Below are positions 12,348-22,941 of a stretch of DNA of 37,500 nt, piece by piece (position 1 is the first letter of the stretch; the number at the start of each line of letters is the position of its first letter). The notes under the pieces were generated by a model, which saw only the letters and a program-made list of their open reading frames with translations, did not search any database and had not been told where the DNA came from. Both the position numbers and the translations under genes were made by a program. Location of the stretch: contig NW_013652116.1 in the NCBI RefSeq assembly GCF_000499385.1, positions 1-37,500 on the forward strand. The letters are read 5' to 3'. The stretch is from Eimeria necatrix (lineage: Eukaryota; Apicomplexa; Conoidasida; Eucoccidiorida; Eimeriidae).

Positions 12348-14551
12348 AGAAATTTCGGCATGACTCATGCGGAGAATTGCATGCCTTGGGAGAGAAAAGC
12401 TGTACACGAGACAAGTTCAGCACTTGTTACAACCCTGCAAGCCACCCTTGCTTCTAACCTTGACTACAAATGCTCCGCAAACAAAAGGCGAATTCAACGT
12501 AGGTTATTGGTTTATTCAGTTGGTGTATAGGCTCATGAAAAGATGTGTTGCAGTTTCACCGCACGTGCTGAATAAGTGAAGTACTGCAGGCTGTCCAAAG
12601 TAAGACGCGAGAGATATGCATTTACCTGCATACGCCACTGCAAACGAAGTTAGCTACTAGTGATTATCCTACGGAGGAACTATTTTCGCTGCATGCAAAA
12701 GTCCGTTGAATACCCATCCTACCATACTATCTGCAGTGCAGGCGGCTGGTGGGCGGTTCGTATATCGTCTGCCTCACAACGAAAACTCGTGCCATGCCGG
12801 AAGCATTAGAACACGCACTTGAAGCAAATGTTGCCCGTTGCCTTCTCCTGTTTTTGTTATGTTGCCCGTTGCCTTCTCCTGTTTTGCTGTCCACTGATTA
12901 CTCCGTTTCATGTTGTTGCTACCTGCGTATTACAAGCCCTGTGTGCACTGCAAGCCACACTGTGTGTGCAAAACGATTCTGAGCAACGTGCAAACAAGCT
13001 GCCAAGCTTTCTCGCTCCACTCCAACCACTGCTGTCTTGCTTTACAAATTCAACATTGAAACAAATGAGTTTCTGTTTTGCGCGACCTCAGCAAATATAA
13101 ACATAACGGCAATCGACTGGAGTAACAAAGATGAACATATCCCCCCAAGGCAACGTGGCGAGAAGCAACACTGCGTAGACAAACGCCGATCTGCTTATAC
13201 TCTTCGCTCCAACGAACAATCTACGTATTCATGTCACGCAGCATTCCCCGGTGAATGCCCCTCATGCGTAAGAAAAAATGCAGCAGCCTATCTTTTAGTT
13301 ATCTCGGGTAACGTGAACCAGATTCCAAGAAACAGCAAGACAGCGAGAAACCATCGTTCTCTTCCTTAGCCAACACTAGGCGCAGCAAGCAACCGCTGGA
13401 GAAATGCATTGCAAAGCTTCCGAAATAATAACTAAGGAGTTTCGCGCACCTGCAACTTGCTCCGTGTGCAGTTAAATGACGGCACTCGCCACACGCCTAA
13501 GACGCACAACACTTCCTGCACTGTGCGCTTGAAGCTTAGCGCGAGACAGCAGCTCTTGTGCTGACACACTCTCGCCAGTCTGCCGCTGCATGAAGCAAGT
13601 AATCATTAGTCAGGTGCACTTTCACGGAAATATCCCTCGATGCAACTAACAAACACTTCACTGACGCCTCTGCTCATCACTCAGTATTGTTGAATCGACG
13701 CTGCAGTTAATCGGGCGCTCTCCTGAGTTCCTGTTTCTCTCTAGCCATTCTCAAGCGCAGTCACCAAGTCGATTTGCAGGTGGCCAAAAACATCCAACTG
13801 AGCAACACATAACAGCTAATGTTGTACAGGATCGCAGTCAGTGGCTAGTCTAGCACAAGACTGCACACTTGAGCGACGCCGAAGAATGAAACCAGCACAT
13901 TAAGGCACTTCTCGACATATCTGCGTAGCCACAGTATGACTGCTAGAAGGTTTACTCCGGAATTAGAAGCCACAAACGCTGCTGCGAAAGGTCTTGTGGC
14001 AAATCTGTCTCGTGCCTACTGGCTGCCTTCCACAACGAGCCCGCGTCAACCAGCTCACCACCAGAGCCACAAGTTCTGCAGCTCCGACAAAACGTCATTT
14101 GACGAGCATAGACAGTCAGACAAACTCGAAGCCGAGGCTGCTTGCATGCGGAGTTGCACTTCTCAGGAGTAGTGTTTGCCACAGCAGCAACTGTTCGCGC
14201 CCTATTCGTCACACGCCAGTACCGAAGTTGCAAAGCAACTTCAGTACTTCATTAATATGCTCCACGAACTGTTTCTTTCCTCCAAACTTGTGGCCTCGAC
14301 TTCAGCGAATCTCGCGGGGCCGTTTTAATCTACGCGTATAGTTCTAAGTTTAGTGCACAGGCGTGCTGCCCTTGGCTTTTGTTTGAACTAAACACAACTC
14401 CTGACTCATCTGCCTTTGCAGTTCAACAGTCTGTGGCCCATGACAAGAACTGCCCCGCGAAATCGTCAGCCACAGAAACAAATACAAGTTCTTGCATGTT
14501 GCCTTTGTGGATGCAGCAGCAAGTCATTCCTGAGGATTCAGAGTGGCCCGG
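12348..14551. other. feature-poor unique DNA, no gene recognised
   Basis: Plus-strand A/C-leaning sequence. A 31-bp unit beginning ATGTTGCCCGTTGCCTTCTC is duplicated in tandem at about 12828 and 12859. No ORF has recognisable protein features. Confidence 0.4.
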
Positions 14552-14971
14552 TAGCAGCAAAAGGAAGCCGCAGCAAACGAAAGCAGCAGCAAACGAAAGC
14601 AGCAGCAAACGAAAGCAGCAGCAAAAGAAAGCAGCAGCAAAAGAAAGCAGCAGCAAACGAAAGCAGCAGCAAAAGAAAGCAGCAGCAAACGAAAGCAGCA
14701 GCAAACGGAAGCCGCAGCAAACGAAAGCAGCAGCAAACGAAAGCAGCAGCAAACGAAAGCAGCAGCAAACGAAAGCAGGAAAGCAGCAGCAAACGAAAGC
14801 AGCAGCAAAAGAAAGCAGCAGCAAACGAAAGCAGCAGCAAAAGAAAGCAGCAGCAAAAGAAAGCAGCAGCAAAAGAAAGCAGCAGCAAAGGAAAGCAGCA
14901 GCAAAAGAAAGCAGCAGCAAAAGAAAGCAGCAGCAAAAGAAAGCAGCAGCAAAAGAAAGCAGCAGCAAAAC
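14552..14971. repeat. 16-bp minisatellite AAA(C/A)GAAAGCAGCAGC, about 26 copies
   Basis: The unit is AAACGAAAGCAGCAGC or AAAAGAAAGCAGCAGC, with occasional AAACGGAAGCCGCAGC and one short copy near 14775. Since 16 is not a multiple of 3, each copy shifts the frame. All plus-strand frames therefore read the same 16-residue period (SSSKRKQQQKKAAAKE, rotated) and stay open, and the minus frames give Leu/Cys/Phe runs. The long ORFs here (up to 246 codons) are thus a property of the repeat. It lies at the junction of the feature-poor and feature-rich segments. Confidence 0.9.
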
Positions 14972-15355
14972 AAAAATCTACGGTGCCGCGCCATCACCAA
15001 CACCAATACCACTTCCCTGCAAGTGCCACTTCACAAAACTTTGCAATGCAAACAAAAAAAACCTCCGAAGTGCTTCAAAAAACTCAGAGAGCTTCGCCCT
15101 CCAGAGATCTCTAAAGTGAAACTCTGCTGCTACGCACAACGCCGTGCAGCAGGCAGAGCAGCAGCTCTCGTGCTGCACAGCAGCATCACCTGCAGCGCAA
15201 CACAATAACAGTTTAGTGCTTTCTGCACTTTTCTTTCGTTTTGCACTCCAACTACCAGCCCCCACATGCATGCAGCAGCTTTTCAATGCACTCTGAGTAC
15301 TGCAAGCCGCATTTGTGTTTGCAAAATGTGTCTGAGCAAGCAGCAACAATTGCTG

Positions 15356-15388
<33 letters not shown>

Positions 15389-15430
15389 ACTTGAAGCAAA
15401 GAAATCTGCAAGAAATGATTCAAGACCCCA

Positions 15431-15805
15431 GGTGCACGTACACCCCAGCCCTCCAGTGTACGTACACCTCAACTCAGCCACAAAATCAAAGTCCAAAGTC
15501 CAGCTGCCTGCAGCTGTCTGTACACCTCAACGCAGTCTTAACCCCAGCTGTCTGTACACCGCAGCTCCAGTTCGAAACCTTCCAGGTGTACGTACACCTT
15601 CCCGAAGCGATTCACTCCGGCTTCTGGTAGGTTGTTTGAAGAGTTCAAAAGTGAAAAGAACAAGTTGTGCTTGGCTCTTGCAAGTCAGCAAAAGTAAAAG
15701 TAAAAAAGGTCTAATTATGCAACAAAGATGAACACATCCATCTGAAACAAATGGCAACAAACAAACCCCAAAAAGCTCTTGAGTCCAACCCACTGTACGT
15801 ACACC
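15431..15805. repeat. cluster of GGTGTACGTACACC-type palindromes
   Basis: Near-palindromic copies lie at 15431-15444 (GGTGCACGTACACC), 15456-15467 (GTGTACGTACAC, perfect), about 15515-15525 and 15550-15560 (GTCTGTACACC types), 15585-15598 (GGTGTACGTACACC, perfect) and about 15793-15805 (CTGTACGTACACC). Six copies in 375 bp is the densest group of this element in the window. Confidence 0.75.
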
Positions 15806-16895
15806 ATGCTATTTTGGAAAACTGACTTCTATGTTTTTATTGGTAAAGGGAATTTCAATAATTCATTTTAAGAACTTCGCATCAGTTTTTCAAGTTTCCC
15901 GTAACTAAACTTCCATGCGGTATCCCCTTGGGCTCTGCTTGGCGTGGCTTTATAGTGTGCACTTTGGACTTCTGAAATATCTTTTTTTCTTTTTTGTCAA
16001 ATCCCATTTTGTCTTTCTAACACTTCATCGGAATGGCTTTTGCGCCATTTGATAATTTAGCATGAAGACTCTTGAGGGGCTTTTAAGTCTTTTGCATGCA
16101 AACAGTCAGAGTCCCCGAAAAAAGCTCTTTATTTTTGTTTTTTGCAATGAAAAAAACAAAAATGAAGAAGTTTTCAGAGGCCAAGTGGTATTGCAACTTT
16201 GACTTAGAGGCAGCATTGAAAGACTGGCACAAGGAAATATATTTCACTGCGCTAAAAAGAACTTTACTAAAAAGTCTAATTTTAAATTAAATGTTTTTTG
16301 TTTGCTTTTCTGTTCAAGTTCAAAACTGACATTTCGAAGTGCAACGCTGCAGCAGAACTGTTTTTGGAAACTTTAAATAAGTTGGGCTATTGGTAGTTCA
16401 GCGTGGCTCGCAATATGGCATTTGTTTGCACTTTTTGTGCATTTTTTAATTAAAAAAGAATAAAAAGTTATATTTTTGCATTTAATATTATTAATTTATA
16501 TTCTTTTAGCTCAAAAGTTGTCTTTTTGCATTTAATAGTATTAATTTAGAGCTGCAAACCCCAAATTTAGCCGCAGCAAGGCCCCAGCGGTGTCAGTCTT
16601 CAGTTTCACTTTTGCTTCGTTGAACTCCGCGGAAAATTACATTTTTATTATTTCAATTTCTTGTCTTATTGTCATCAAATAATATAAATTCAACTTAGTG
16701 GAAGTGCCAAACAACATTTTTAGAAATAAACTGAAGTGATTAAATGAAAGTCTATTTCGTTTTGCAAAAGCAAATGCAATTTAAACCCTTTTATTTGCTC
16801 TCTAGTTTCTCTTTTTCTGCTTTTGTTGGCCCCTCTTTTGCCTTTTTTGTTCTGTCTTCTCATTTGTTTATTTAATTACTCATTTGTTTATTTAA

Positions 16896-17366
16896 TTACT
16901 TTTCCAAATTTCTCCAAAACGCTTCAAATATACACCAGTCGCAGCTGCGGTGTACGTACAGCTCCTCCCGTTTTCGCGGCGTCGGTTTTTCTGCATTTTT
17001 TTCATTTCTTTTTACTTCTCCAAAAATGTGAAGTGCTGCTGAGCATTTAAAAGTATATTTTAGAATTTTTCTTTCAAGTTCATAATAATTATCAAAATGG
17101 AAATCAAATTCTTCCTGAAATTCAAAAATATATTTTTCAGTTTTATTTCTTTGGCTATGAATAGCCACTTCCGAATATTTTCTTTTTAGCTGCAGAAAGG
17201 TTTTTATTAAAACAATTTTGCTGCTGTTTGCAGGCTCGGCTGCAGTCTTTGCTGCCTCCGTGGCTGCTGCTCTTTCTGCTGCTTCTTCCATTTGCTGCTG
17301 CTGCTGCTGCTGCTGCTGTCGTTGCTGCTGCTGCTGCAGTTGCTGCTGCTGCTGCCCCTTCTCCAA
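16896..17366 (-). CDS. possible exon, poly-Gln/Glu-Ala-rich open frame
   Basis: A 156-codon open frame, unrecognised. It starts with a CAG tract (poly-Gln) and runs through an Ala/Glu-rich stretch (MEEAAERAAATEAAKTAAEP), then a Lys/Glu/Phe-rich part in AT-rich DNA, which is unusual because AT-rich DNA normally breaks frames. An ATG sits at the head of the frame, but no splice sites could be chosen with confidence. The first half is more likely real than the second. It lies about 1.8 kb downstream of the RPS13 stop, on the same strand. Confidence 0.2.
   Translation of the reverse strand: MEKGQQQQQLQQQQQRQQQQQQQQQMEEAAERAAATEAAKTAAEPANSSKIVLIKTFLQLKRKYSEVAIHSQRNKTEKYIFEFQEEFDFHFDNYYELERKILKYTFKCSAALHIFGEVKRNEKNAEKPTPRKREELYVHRSCDWCIFEAFWRNLEK
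16949..16962. repeat. GGTGTACGTACAGC palindromic element
   Basis: A single copy of the dispersed 14-bp palindrome family, with a one-base departure from full symmetry at the right arm. Confidence 0.6.
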
Positions 17367-17529
17367 AAACGCCCAAAGCTCTAAAGGGATTTAAAATTTA
17401 AAATAAATATTTTCAATTTAAAACTTAAAATAAATATTTTCAAAAGTCCTAAAAGTTCACACTGATGCTAATTCATTTAATTTGCACCAACGGCGCCAAC
17501 TCGAACCCGCGGCGCTTTTGCTGCTGCTA

Positions 17530-18800
17530 CTAAACCCTAAACCCTAAACCCTAAACCCTCAAAACAGACTCTGCTGCTTACCGACTCTGGCCTTCTAACT
17601 TGTGCTGCAGTGTTTTTAAATGCCTGCGAAAACCTAAACCCTTAAAAGTGGTATTGGCACCGTCGCTGGGAATTAGGTAACCCTAAACCCTAGTTCTTGA
17701 CAGGCTTAAACCCTAGCCCCTGAATAAACCCTAAACCCTAAAGAGAATAAACCCTAAACCCTAAAGAGAATAAACCCTACACCCTAAAGAGAATAAACCC
17801 TAAACCCTAGTTGCCCTTGAGAGCCTAAACCCTAACAGGCCAAAACAAGAAACCATGGGCGCCCTTAATAATCCTAAGCACTAAACCCTAGGTTTCACCG
17901 AAAACCCTAAACCCTAAACCCTAGGTGCCCGCAAAAAGCCCAAACTCTAAACCCTACGTGTGCCCCTAAAGAGTTTGGCCTGAGGCCTGCGTGTCCCCAA
18001 AAAGTCTAAACCCTAAACCCTAAACCCTAAACTCAAGTTGCCTCTAACATGCCTAAACCCTAGACCCTAGGTGCCGCCTAAACCCTAGACCCTAGGTGCC
18101 TCTAACAACCGTAAACCCTAAACCCTAAACCCTAGCTTTACATACGTTCTAAACCCTAAACCCTACGTGGTCCCCACAACCCTAAACCCTTAACCCAAGC
18201 TGCCTTTAACGCGCCTAAACCCTCAAGCTAAGTTTCCTCCCAACAAGCCTAAACCCTAAACCCTAGACCGTAAACCCTAAACCCTAATTCTTCAAAACCA
18301 CCTTAAACCCTAAACCCTAGGCCTCGCTAGCAGGCCCGAACTCTTAGCTCTCGGTGCCCCCTTAAGCCTAAACCCTACCCTAAACCCTAAACCCTAGGCT
18401 CAGGTAAATGCTTGAACCCTAAACCCCAGGTTCAGCAACCGAACCCAAACCCTAAACCCTAAATGCTTGAACCCTAAACCCCAGGTTCAGCAACCGAGCC
18501 CAAACCCTAAACCCTAAACTAAACCCTAAACGCCACGAAGTTTCCCATATCCTAAACCCTAGCTGCCTCTAACAAGCCTGAACCCTAAACCCTCCACAGG
18601 TATCTAGGACGAAGCTAAACCCTAAACCCTAAACCCTAAACCCTAGGTCCAACTAGCCGATCTAAACCCTGGGCGTCGTAGTTAACAGACCTAAACCCTA
18701 AACCCTAGGCAGTTTCTTTATGAAACCCTTCGCTGGACCTGAACTCTGGCTAGGATTCTGCGCCAAACCCTAAACCCTAAACCCTAAACCCTAAACCCTA
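17530..18800. repeat. large degenerate telomere-like AAACCCT array
   Basis: Short runs of CCCTAAA (1-5 units) alternate with 15-40 bp of other sequence such as GGTGCCTCTAACAAGCC, all in the AAACCCT orientation. A 55-bp unit (starting AAATGCTTGAACCCTAAACC) is duplicated in tandem at 18406 and 18461. The heptamer is the apicomplexan telomere repeat, but here it is interstitial. It lies downstream of RPS13. Confidence 0.9.
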
Positions 18801-18897
18801 GGCCTTGACCCCTGGTCGCCTTCGGCACGCGGGAACTGCCGTTGTTTGAGGAAGCAAAAAGGAAGCAAGAAGGTTCAATGCTGAAGCCACTAAACCA

Positions 18898-19020
18898 CTG
18901 CAGCAGCAGCAAACCACCGCTGCAGCGCCAAACCACTGCAGCAGCAGCAAACCACCGCAGCAGCAGCAAACCACCGCAGCAGCAGCAAACCACTGCAGCA
19001 GCAGCAAACCACCGCAGCAG
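18898..19020. repeat. 18-19-bp repeat CAGCAGCAGCAAACCACCG
   Basis: About six tandem copies combine CAG triplets with an AAACCAC(C/T)G block. Open frames in it are low-complexity and not gene-like. Confidence 0.75.
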
Positions 19021-19120
19021 CTCTAAACCGCCACGAGGGTTTCGGCAGCGGGCCCAAGCCACGAAGGCGGCGCGGCAGCAGCCCGCGGCCCTGCGGCCTC
19101 CGCGCCTAGGGCTCACGCGC

Positions 19121-19157
19121 CTAGGGTTTAGGGTTTAGGGTTTAGGGTTTAGGGTTT
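19121..19157. repeat. TTTAGGG array abutting the RPS13 stop codon
   Basis: About five TTTAGGG units in the orientation opposite to the 17530-18800 array. The array ends three bases from the RPS13 TGA (19161-19163), so the mRNA's 3' UTR must begin inside AAACCCT repeats. Confidence 0.85.
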
Positions 19158-19160
19158 GGG

Positions 19161-20529
19161 TCAGGCGACCAGCGCGGAAGCCGTGGAACTCTGGTACTTC
19201 CACGTCGCAGGCAGCTGCTTCGTGCGCCGGTAGTAACGGCCCAGCCGGTGGATTCTGGACTCCACCAAAATTAGTCGAAACTTGGAGTCTGCATCTTTTC
19301 TGTTTTTCTCGAGATGTTTGCGGACTGCCACTGCCTTTTTTATCAAAAAGTACAAGTCCTCAGGGATCTCAGGAGCTATTCCTGCAGCAGCACACAGCAG
19401 CAGCTTCAGCCCCTGCAGCAGCTGCAGCAACTGCAGCAGCTGCTGCTGCAGCAGCTGCAGCAGCTCTGCTGCAGCAGCAGCAACTGCAGCAGCTCTGCTG
19501 CAGCAGCAGCAACTGCAGCTGCTGCTTTCAGTGAACTCGCGAATAACTATTTAATGTATTTTAAAAACCATTAAATAACTATTTAATGCATTTTAAATGA
19601 CAATTCAGTGAAGTAGTTACAGTCTTTATTGGATGCAGCAGGAGAGAAACAGACACCCACTGACACAGATCCGCCCAATGCAATTCAAGTTGCAATTCAT
19701 GTTGCAGTGGGCACCCGTCTTCCTTGGCACAATTTCCAATTATTTTAACTTCTAAATTCCATTAATTTATTTATTTATTTATTTATTTATATTTCGCAAA
19801 TATTCAAAAAAACAACGGAGCTGCACGCCCGAGCATCCTAAGCACAGAGGTGTCTGTACACCCGAAACATGTCGAGACGGAACGACCAGCTGGCGAAACG
19901 GCGAGGAAAACAGATTTAAATATTTGGAAAAATGCATGCAGAAGATAATTAATTATTTTGAAAATAAAATAAAACAAAAAAGAGAAAAAAGAAAGAAAAT
20001 ATGCGCGCGAGAGCGACGGCGGGGCCGCCACAGAAACCTTCGGGGGCTCCAAGATGAGTCTTGCGCTCTTTTGCTGTTGCATGCGTTGTTAGCCAAGAAA
20101 TACAATTTAAAAGAATTAATTGACTATCAGTTGCATGCGGAGAAACAATTCCTTTCGAGGGTTTAGGGTTTGCAAAACTAGGGTTTAGGGTTTGCAAAAC
20201 TAGGGTTTAGGGTTTGAGAAACTAGGGTTTAGGGTTTACAAGTAGCTGCGGCTCGAAACCAGGGTTTGAGAGCGGCTCTGCCAGCTGCTGACTAGGGTTT
20301 GAGACTGGGGCCTGAGGCTAGGGTTTGCAGCGAGGGTTTAGGGTTTAGGGTTTAGGGTTTAGGGTTTACCTTGCTTCTTCAGAATGCGCAGAATTTTGCT
20401 GCCAGTAACACTTTTGACTTGGGGAATTCCAAACTGGTCTCTGAGGGTGACGCCGATCTGTACATACACCCCAGCCCACAACTTGCAGCAAATCAAACAA
20501 ATTAATAATTCGCCCTTGGCTTCTCGCCG

Positions 20530-20568
<39 letters not shown>

Positions 20569-20890
20569 AGCAGCAGCAGCAGCAACAAGCCGCGGTGTAT
20601 CGACACAGGGTCAGTCAGCTGCAGCAGCAGCAGCAGCAGCTGCTGCTGCTGCAGGAACAAGCTGTGGCGCATCGACACGAGGGTGCTGCTTGCTCAGTGC
20701 GCTGCAGCAGCAGCAGCAGCTGCTGCAGCAGCAGCAGCAGCAGCAGCAGCAAGTTGCGGTGTATCGACACGAGGGTGCTGCTTGTCCAGTCGGCTGCAGC
20801 TGAACAGCAGCGAAAAAGGCCGAAGACTTTTTTTGCGAGCAGCAGATGCAGAGCGCCGACACACACGGAGCCCCTAACACTGCTAACTCA

Positions 20891-20934
<44 letters not shown>

Positions 20935-21261
20935 AGCTGCTGCAGCAGCAGCAGCAGCGCGGCAGGGGTGCATACGCCCGAACAGAAGATCCACGTGGAT
21001 GCAACTGTTCTCAAGCCGCAGCAGCGAGAGCCACAAGCCCGAGCAGCAGCAGCAAGACCACCTACACAGCTGCTGCTGCTGCTGCTGCTGCTGCAGCAGC
21101 TGCTGCTGCTGCTGCAGCTGCTGCTGCTGCTGCTGCAGCAGCAGCAGGCTGGCAATGTCAGCAAAATTGCACAAGCACAAGAGCGGTGCCACCCCACGTC
21201 GTGTCGGCCACCGTGCGCGGCCGCCCCGCCGGGCAGCAGCACCTGCTGCTGCTGCTGCAGC

Positions 21262-21305
<44 letters not shown>

Positions 21306-21454
21306 ACCTGAGAGGGAGTCTGCCCCTTCCTCGCCAACTTCACTATGTGGTCCTCCACCTCCTGGGGCTTCACCCGCAGCCAGCTGGGGGGCCTTCTGCG
21401 GAAGGGGGGGGCGGGGGCGCTCATGCCCTTGCCGTTGCCGTACATGCGCCCCAT
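19161..21454 (-). CDS. RPS13: 40S ribosomal protein S13 (uS15), three exons
   Basis: Structural protein of the small cytosolic ribosomal subunit, S15p/uS15 family. Exons: 21308-21454 ([23 protein letters not shown], phase 0), 20370-20457 ([27 protein letters not shown], phase 1) and 19161-19381 ([38 protein letters not shown], ending [13 protein letters not shown] and TGA). The spliced product is exactly 151 residues, the usual eukaryotic S13 length, and reads as family consensus throughout with no poly-residue insertions. Donors are CAG|GTCAGC and G|GTAAAC; acceptors are GTACAG|ATC and CTGCAG|GA. Introns of 850 and 988 bp consist largely of CAG/CTG tracts and telomere-like repeats; the second donor is the first unit of an AAACCCT array, and the first acceptor lies in a GGTGTATGTACAG palindrome. 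Confidence 0.97.
19382..20369 (-). repeat. RPS13 intron 2: AAACCCT array, AT-rich middle, CAG/CTG end
   Basis: On the gene strand it opens GTAAACCCTAAACCC. Telomere-like units continue to about 20158, interrupted by short spacers. An AT-rich middle (19560-20000) follows, with an ATTT tetranucleotide run near 19763-19790 and a GGTGTCTGTACACC element at 19849-19862. It ends in alternating CAG and CTG tracts (19385-19525) whose last CTGCAG is the acceptor. Confidence 0.85.
20458..21307 (-). repeat. RPS13 intron 1: alternating CAG and CTG tracts
   Basis: Runs of 4-18 CTG or CAG triplets switch orientation repeatedly at CTGCAG junctions (20530-20585, 20618-20652, 20702-20752, 20892-20960, 21069-21150, 21242-21305). 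Every switch is an inverted repeat. GGTGTATCGACAC elements lie at 20593 and 20758. Long ORFs here, in both strands, are translations of the triplets and not genes. Confidence 0.85.
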
Positions 21455-21609
21455 TGCGTCTTTTTTTTGTCTTTTTTGTTTTATTTATTTAAATTAAATG
21501 CAAAATTCCTCCAATTGGAACTCCCAATGGGCGAAAAAACCCAAAGCCAGCAGCAAAACGAAGGACCCGACTCGCCCCGCCGCCCCACGTGCTCCCAGCC
21601 CCGGCCGCT

Positions 21610-21641
<32 letters not shown>

Positions 21642-21847
21642 CGCTGCTGCTGCTGCTGCGCTTCTAGCTCCTTATTTATTTAAATATCTCTGAATTGCTT
21701 TTATTTATGTTTTTAAATATATTTAATTTTGTATTTGCAGCTCAGACGACCCGCAAATATTTGAACTCCGCGCAGAAACCAGAAACGCCCAAAGCCCCAC
21801 CCGGCCCCGCGCATGCGCTGTGGCTTCAGCGGCAATTCAAATTCTAT

Positions 21848-21950
21848 TATGGCTAGCTACAGCTAGCCGTAGCTAGCTATGGCTAGCTGTGGCTAGCTGT
21901 AGCTAGCTGTGGCTAGCTATGGCTAGCTGTGGCTAGCTGTGGCAGCGCAG
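21848..21950. repeat. GGCTAGCT(A/G) tandem repeats
   Basis: About ten units of GCTAGCT(GTG/ATG), roughly 10-12 bp each. The core GCTAGC is itself palindromic. Confidence 0.8.
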
Positions 21951-22198
21951 CAGCCGCTAGAAAGAAGCAGAACTTGAGAGGCAGGCGAAATGAAGCAGCA
22001 GATATAAATGTTTTGTTTCAAATAATTAATTTATTTATTTGAATTAAAATATAAATATAATTATAATACTTATAATTAAAAGTATAATTATAATAATTGT
22101 TTCCAATTTGGGGCTTTCTGGACTTTCAGGTTTGCAACCAGCTACAAATAAAGCTCGTAACTTTATATTTCATATTCACATTTAACAGCAGCAGCAGC

Positions 22199-22230
<32 letters not shown>

Positions 22231-22289
22231 TAGCAGAAGCAGCAGCAGTAGCAGAAGCAGCAGCAGCAGCAGCCACAACGTGCAGCCAG

Positions 22290-22687
22290 CTTGCCAGCTA
22301 GCTAGCAGCCAGCTAGCTACCAGCCACCTTGCTGCTAGGTAGCTAGCTAGCTAGCCATCAGCTAGCCACCAAGCCCCAGCTAGCCACAGGCCAGCTAGCT
22401 ACCCCTCAGCTAGCTAGCTACATTTAAGATGGCTAGCTAGCCCCCAGCTAGCTAGCTAACTCTCAGCTAGCTGGCTACCTCTCAGCTAGCTAGCTATCCC
22501 TCAGCTAGCTAGCTGTTCGCCAGCTAGCTAGCTATTCGCCAGCTAGCTAGCTAGCTCTCAGCTATCTACCAGTCCTCAGCTAGCTAGCTAGCTCTCAGCT
22601 AGCCCCAACTCCACAGCTAGCTAGCTACGCATCAGCTAGCTAGCTAGCTAGCCATCAGCCAGCCAGCTAGCGACCAGCTAGCTAATA
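22290..22687. repeat. degenerate GCTAGCTA array
   Basis: Clusters of GCTAGCTA are separated by short non-repeat words (CCCCTCA, CTCTCA, ATTCGCCA). It lies downstream of the minus-strand Sec14-like gene. Confidence 0.85.
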
Positions 22688-22941
22688 TTCTTCAGCCAGC
22701 AAGTCTCTGGACACAAAGTGCTGGGGTTAGGTTGGGGAGGAAGCAAAAGACAGTTTGCTGCTGCTCTTTCGCTGCTGCTCTTTCGCTGCTGCTCTTCTGC
22801 TGCTGCTCTTTTGCTGCTGCTCCTCTGCTGCTGCTCTTTTGCTGCTGCTCTTCTGCTGCTGCTCTTCTGCTGCTGCATTAAAGGCCTGGTAAGCCCCAGG
22901 GAAATCCCAAAAGTGAAAACGCAGTTTTCTATTTTGCTGCG

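Larger units (their letters stand above)
14972..17529. other. intergenic: CTG tract, palindrome cluster, AT-rich DNA
   Basis: Holds a (CTG)11 tract (about 15358-15391), a cluster of GTGTACGTACAC-type palindromes (15431-15805), AT-rich sequence (15820-17150), and a perfect 20-bp tandem duplication at 16861-16900 (unit CATTTGTTTATTTAATTACT). No gene recognised apart from the doubtful open frame at 16896-17366. Confidence 0.5.
21455..22941. other. intergenic between RPS13 and the Sec14-like gene
   Basis: Upstream of the RPS13 ATG is a T-rich/AT-rich stretch (21459-21500) that may hold the promoter. CAG/CTG tracts (21612-21660, 22188-22272, 22755-22875) and GCTAGC arrays (21848-21950, 22290-22687) fill the rest. 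No gene recognised. Confidence 0.6.

Noticed and set aside
14379..15119. Overlapping 160-250-codon ORFs rich in Ser/Lys/Gln (plus) or Leu/Cys/Phe (minus)
   Set aside because: They follow from the 16-bp repeat, which lacks stop codons in all the frames concerned; there is no non-repeat coding evidence.
17490..17520. tRNA-like B-box (GGTTCGAGTT on the minus strand)
   Set aside because: No acceptor stem or T-arm pairing could be formed around it.
17530..18800. Chromosome end or telomere
   Set aside because: The heptamer is telomeric, but the array is degenerate and interstitial, with genes on the right and 17 kb of unique DNA on the left. Both orientations recur through the window.
20384..21683. 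Many long ORFs on both strands with poly-Leu, poly-Ala, poly-Gln, poly-Cys or poly-Ser
   Set aside because: They are translations of CAG/CTG tracts lying in the introns of RPS13 and beside it. The true minus-strand exons in the region are clear and short.
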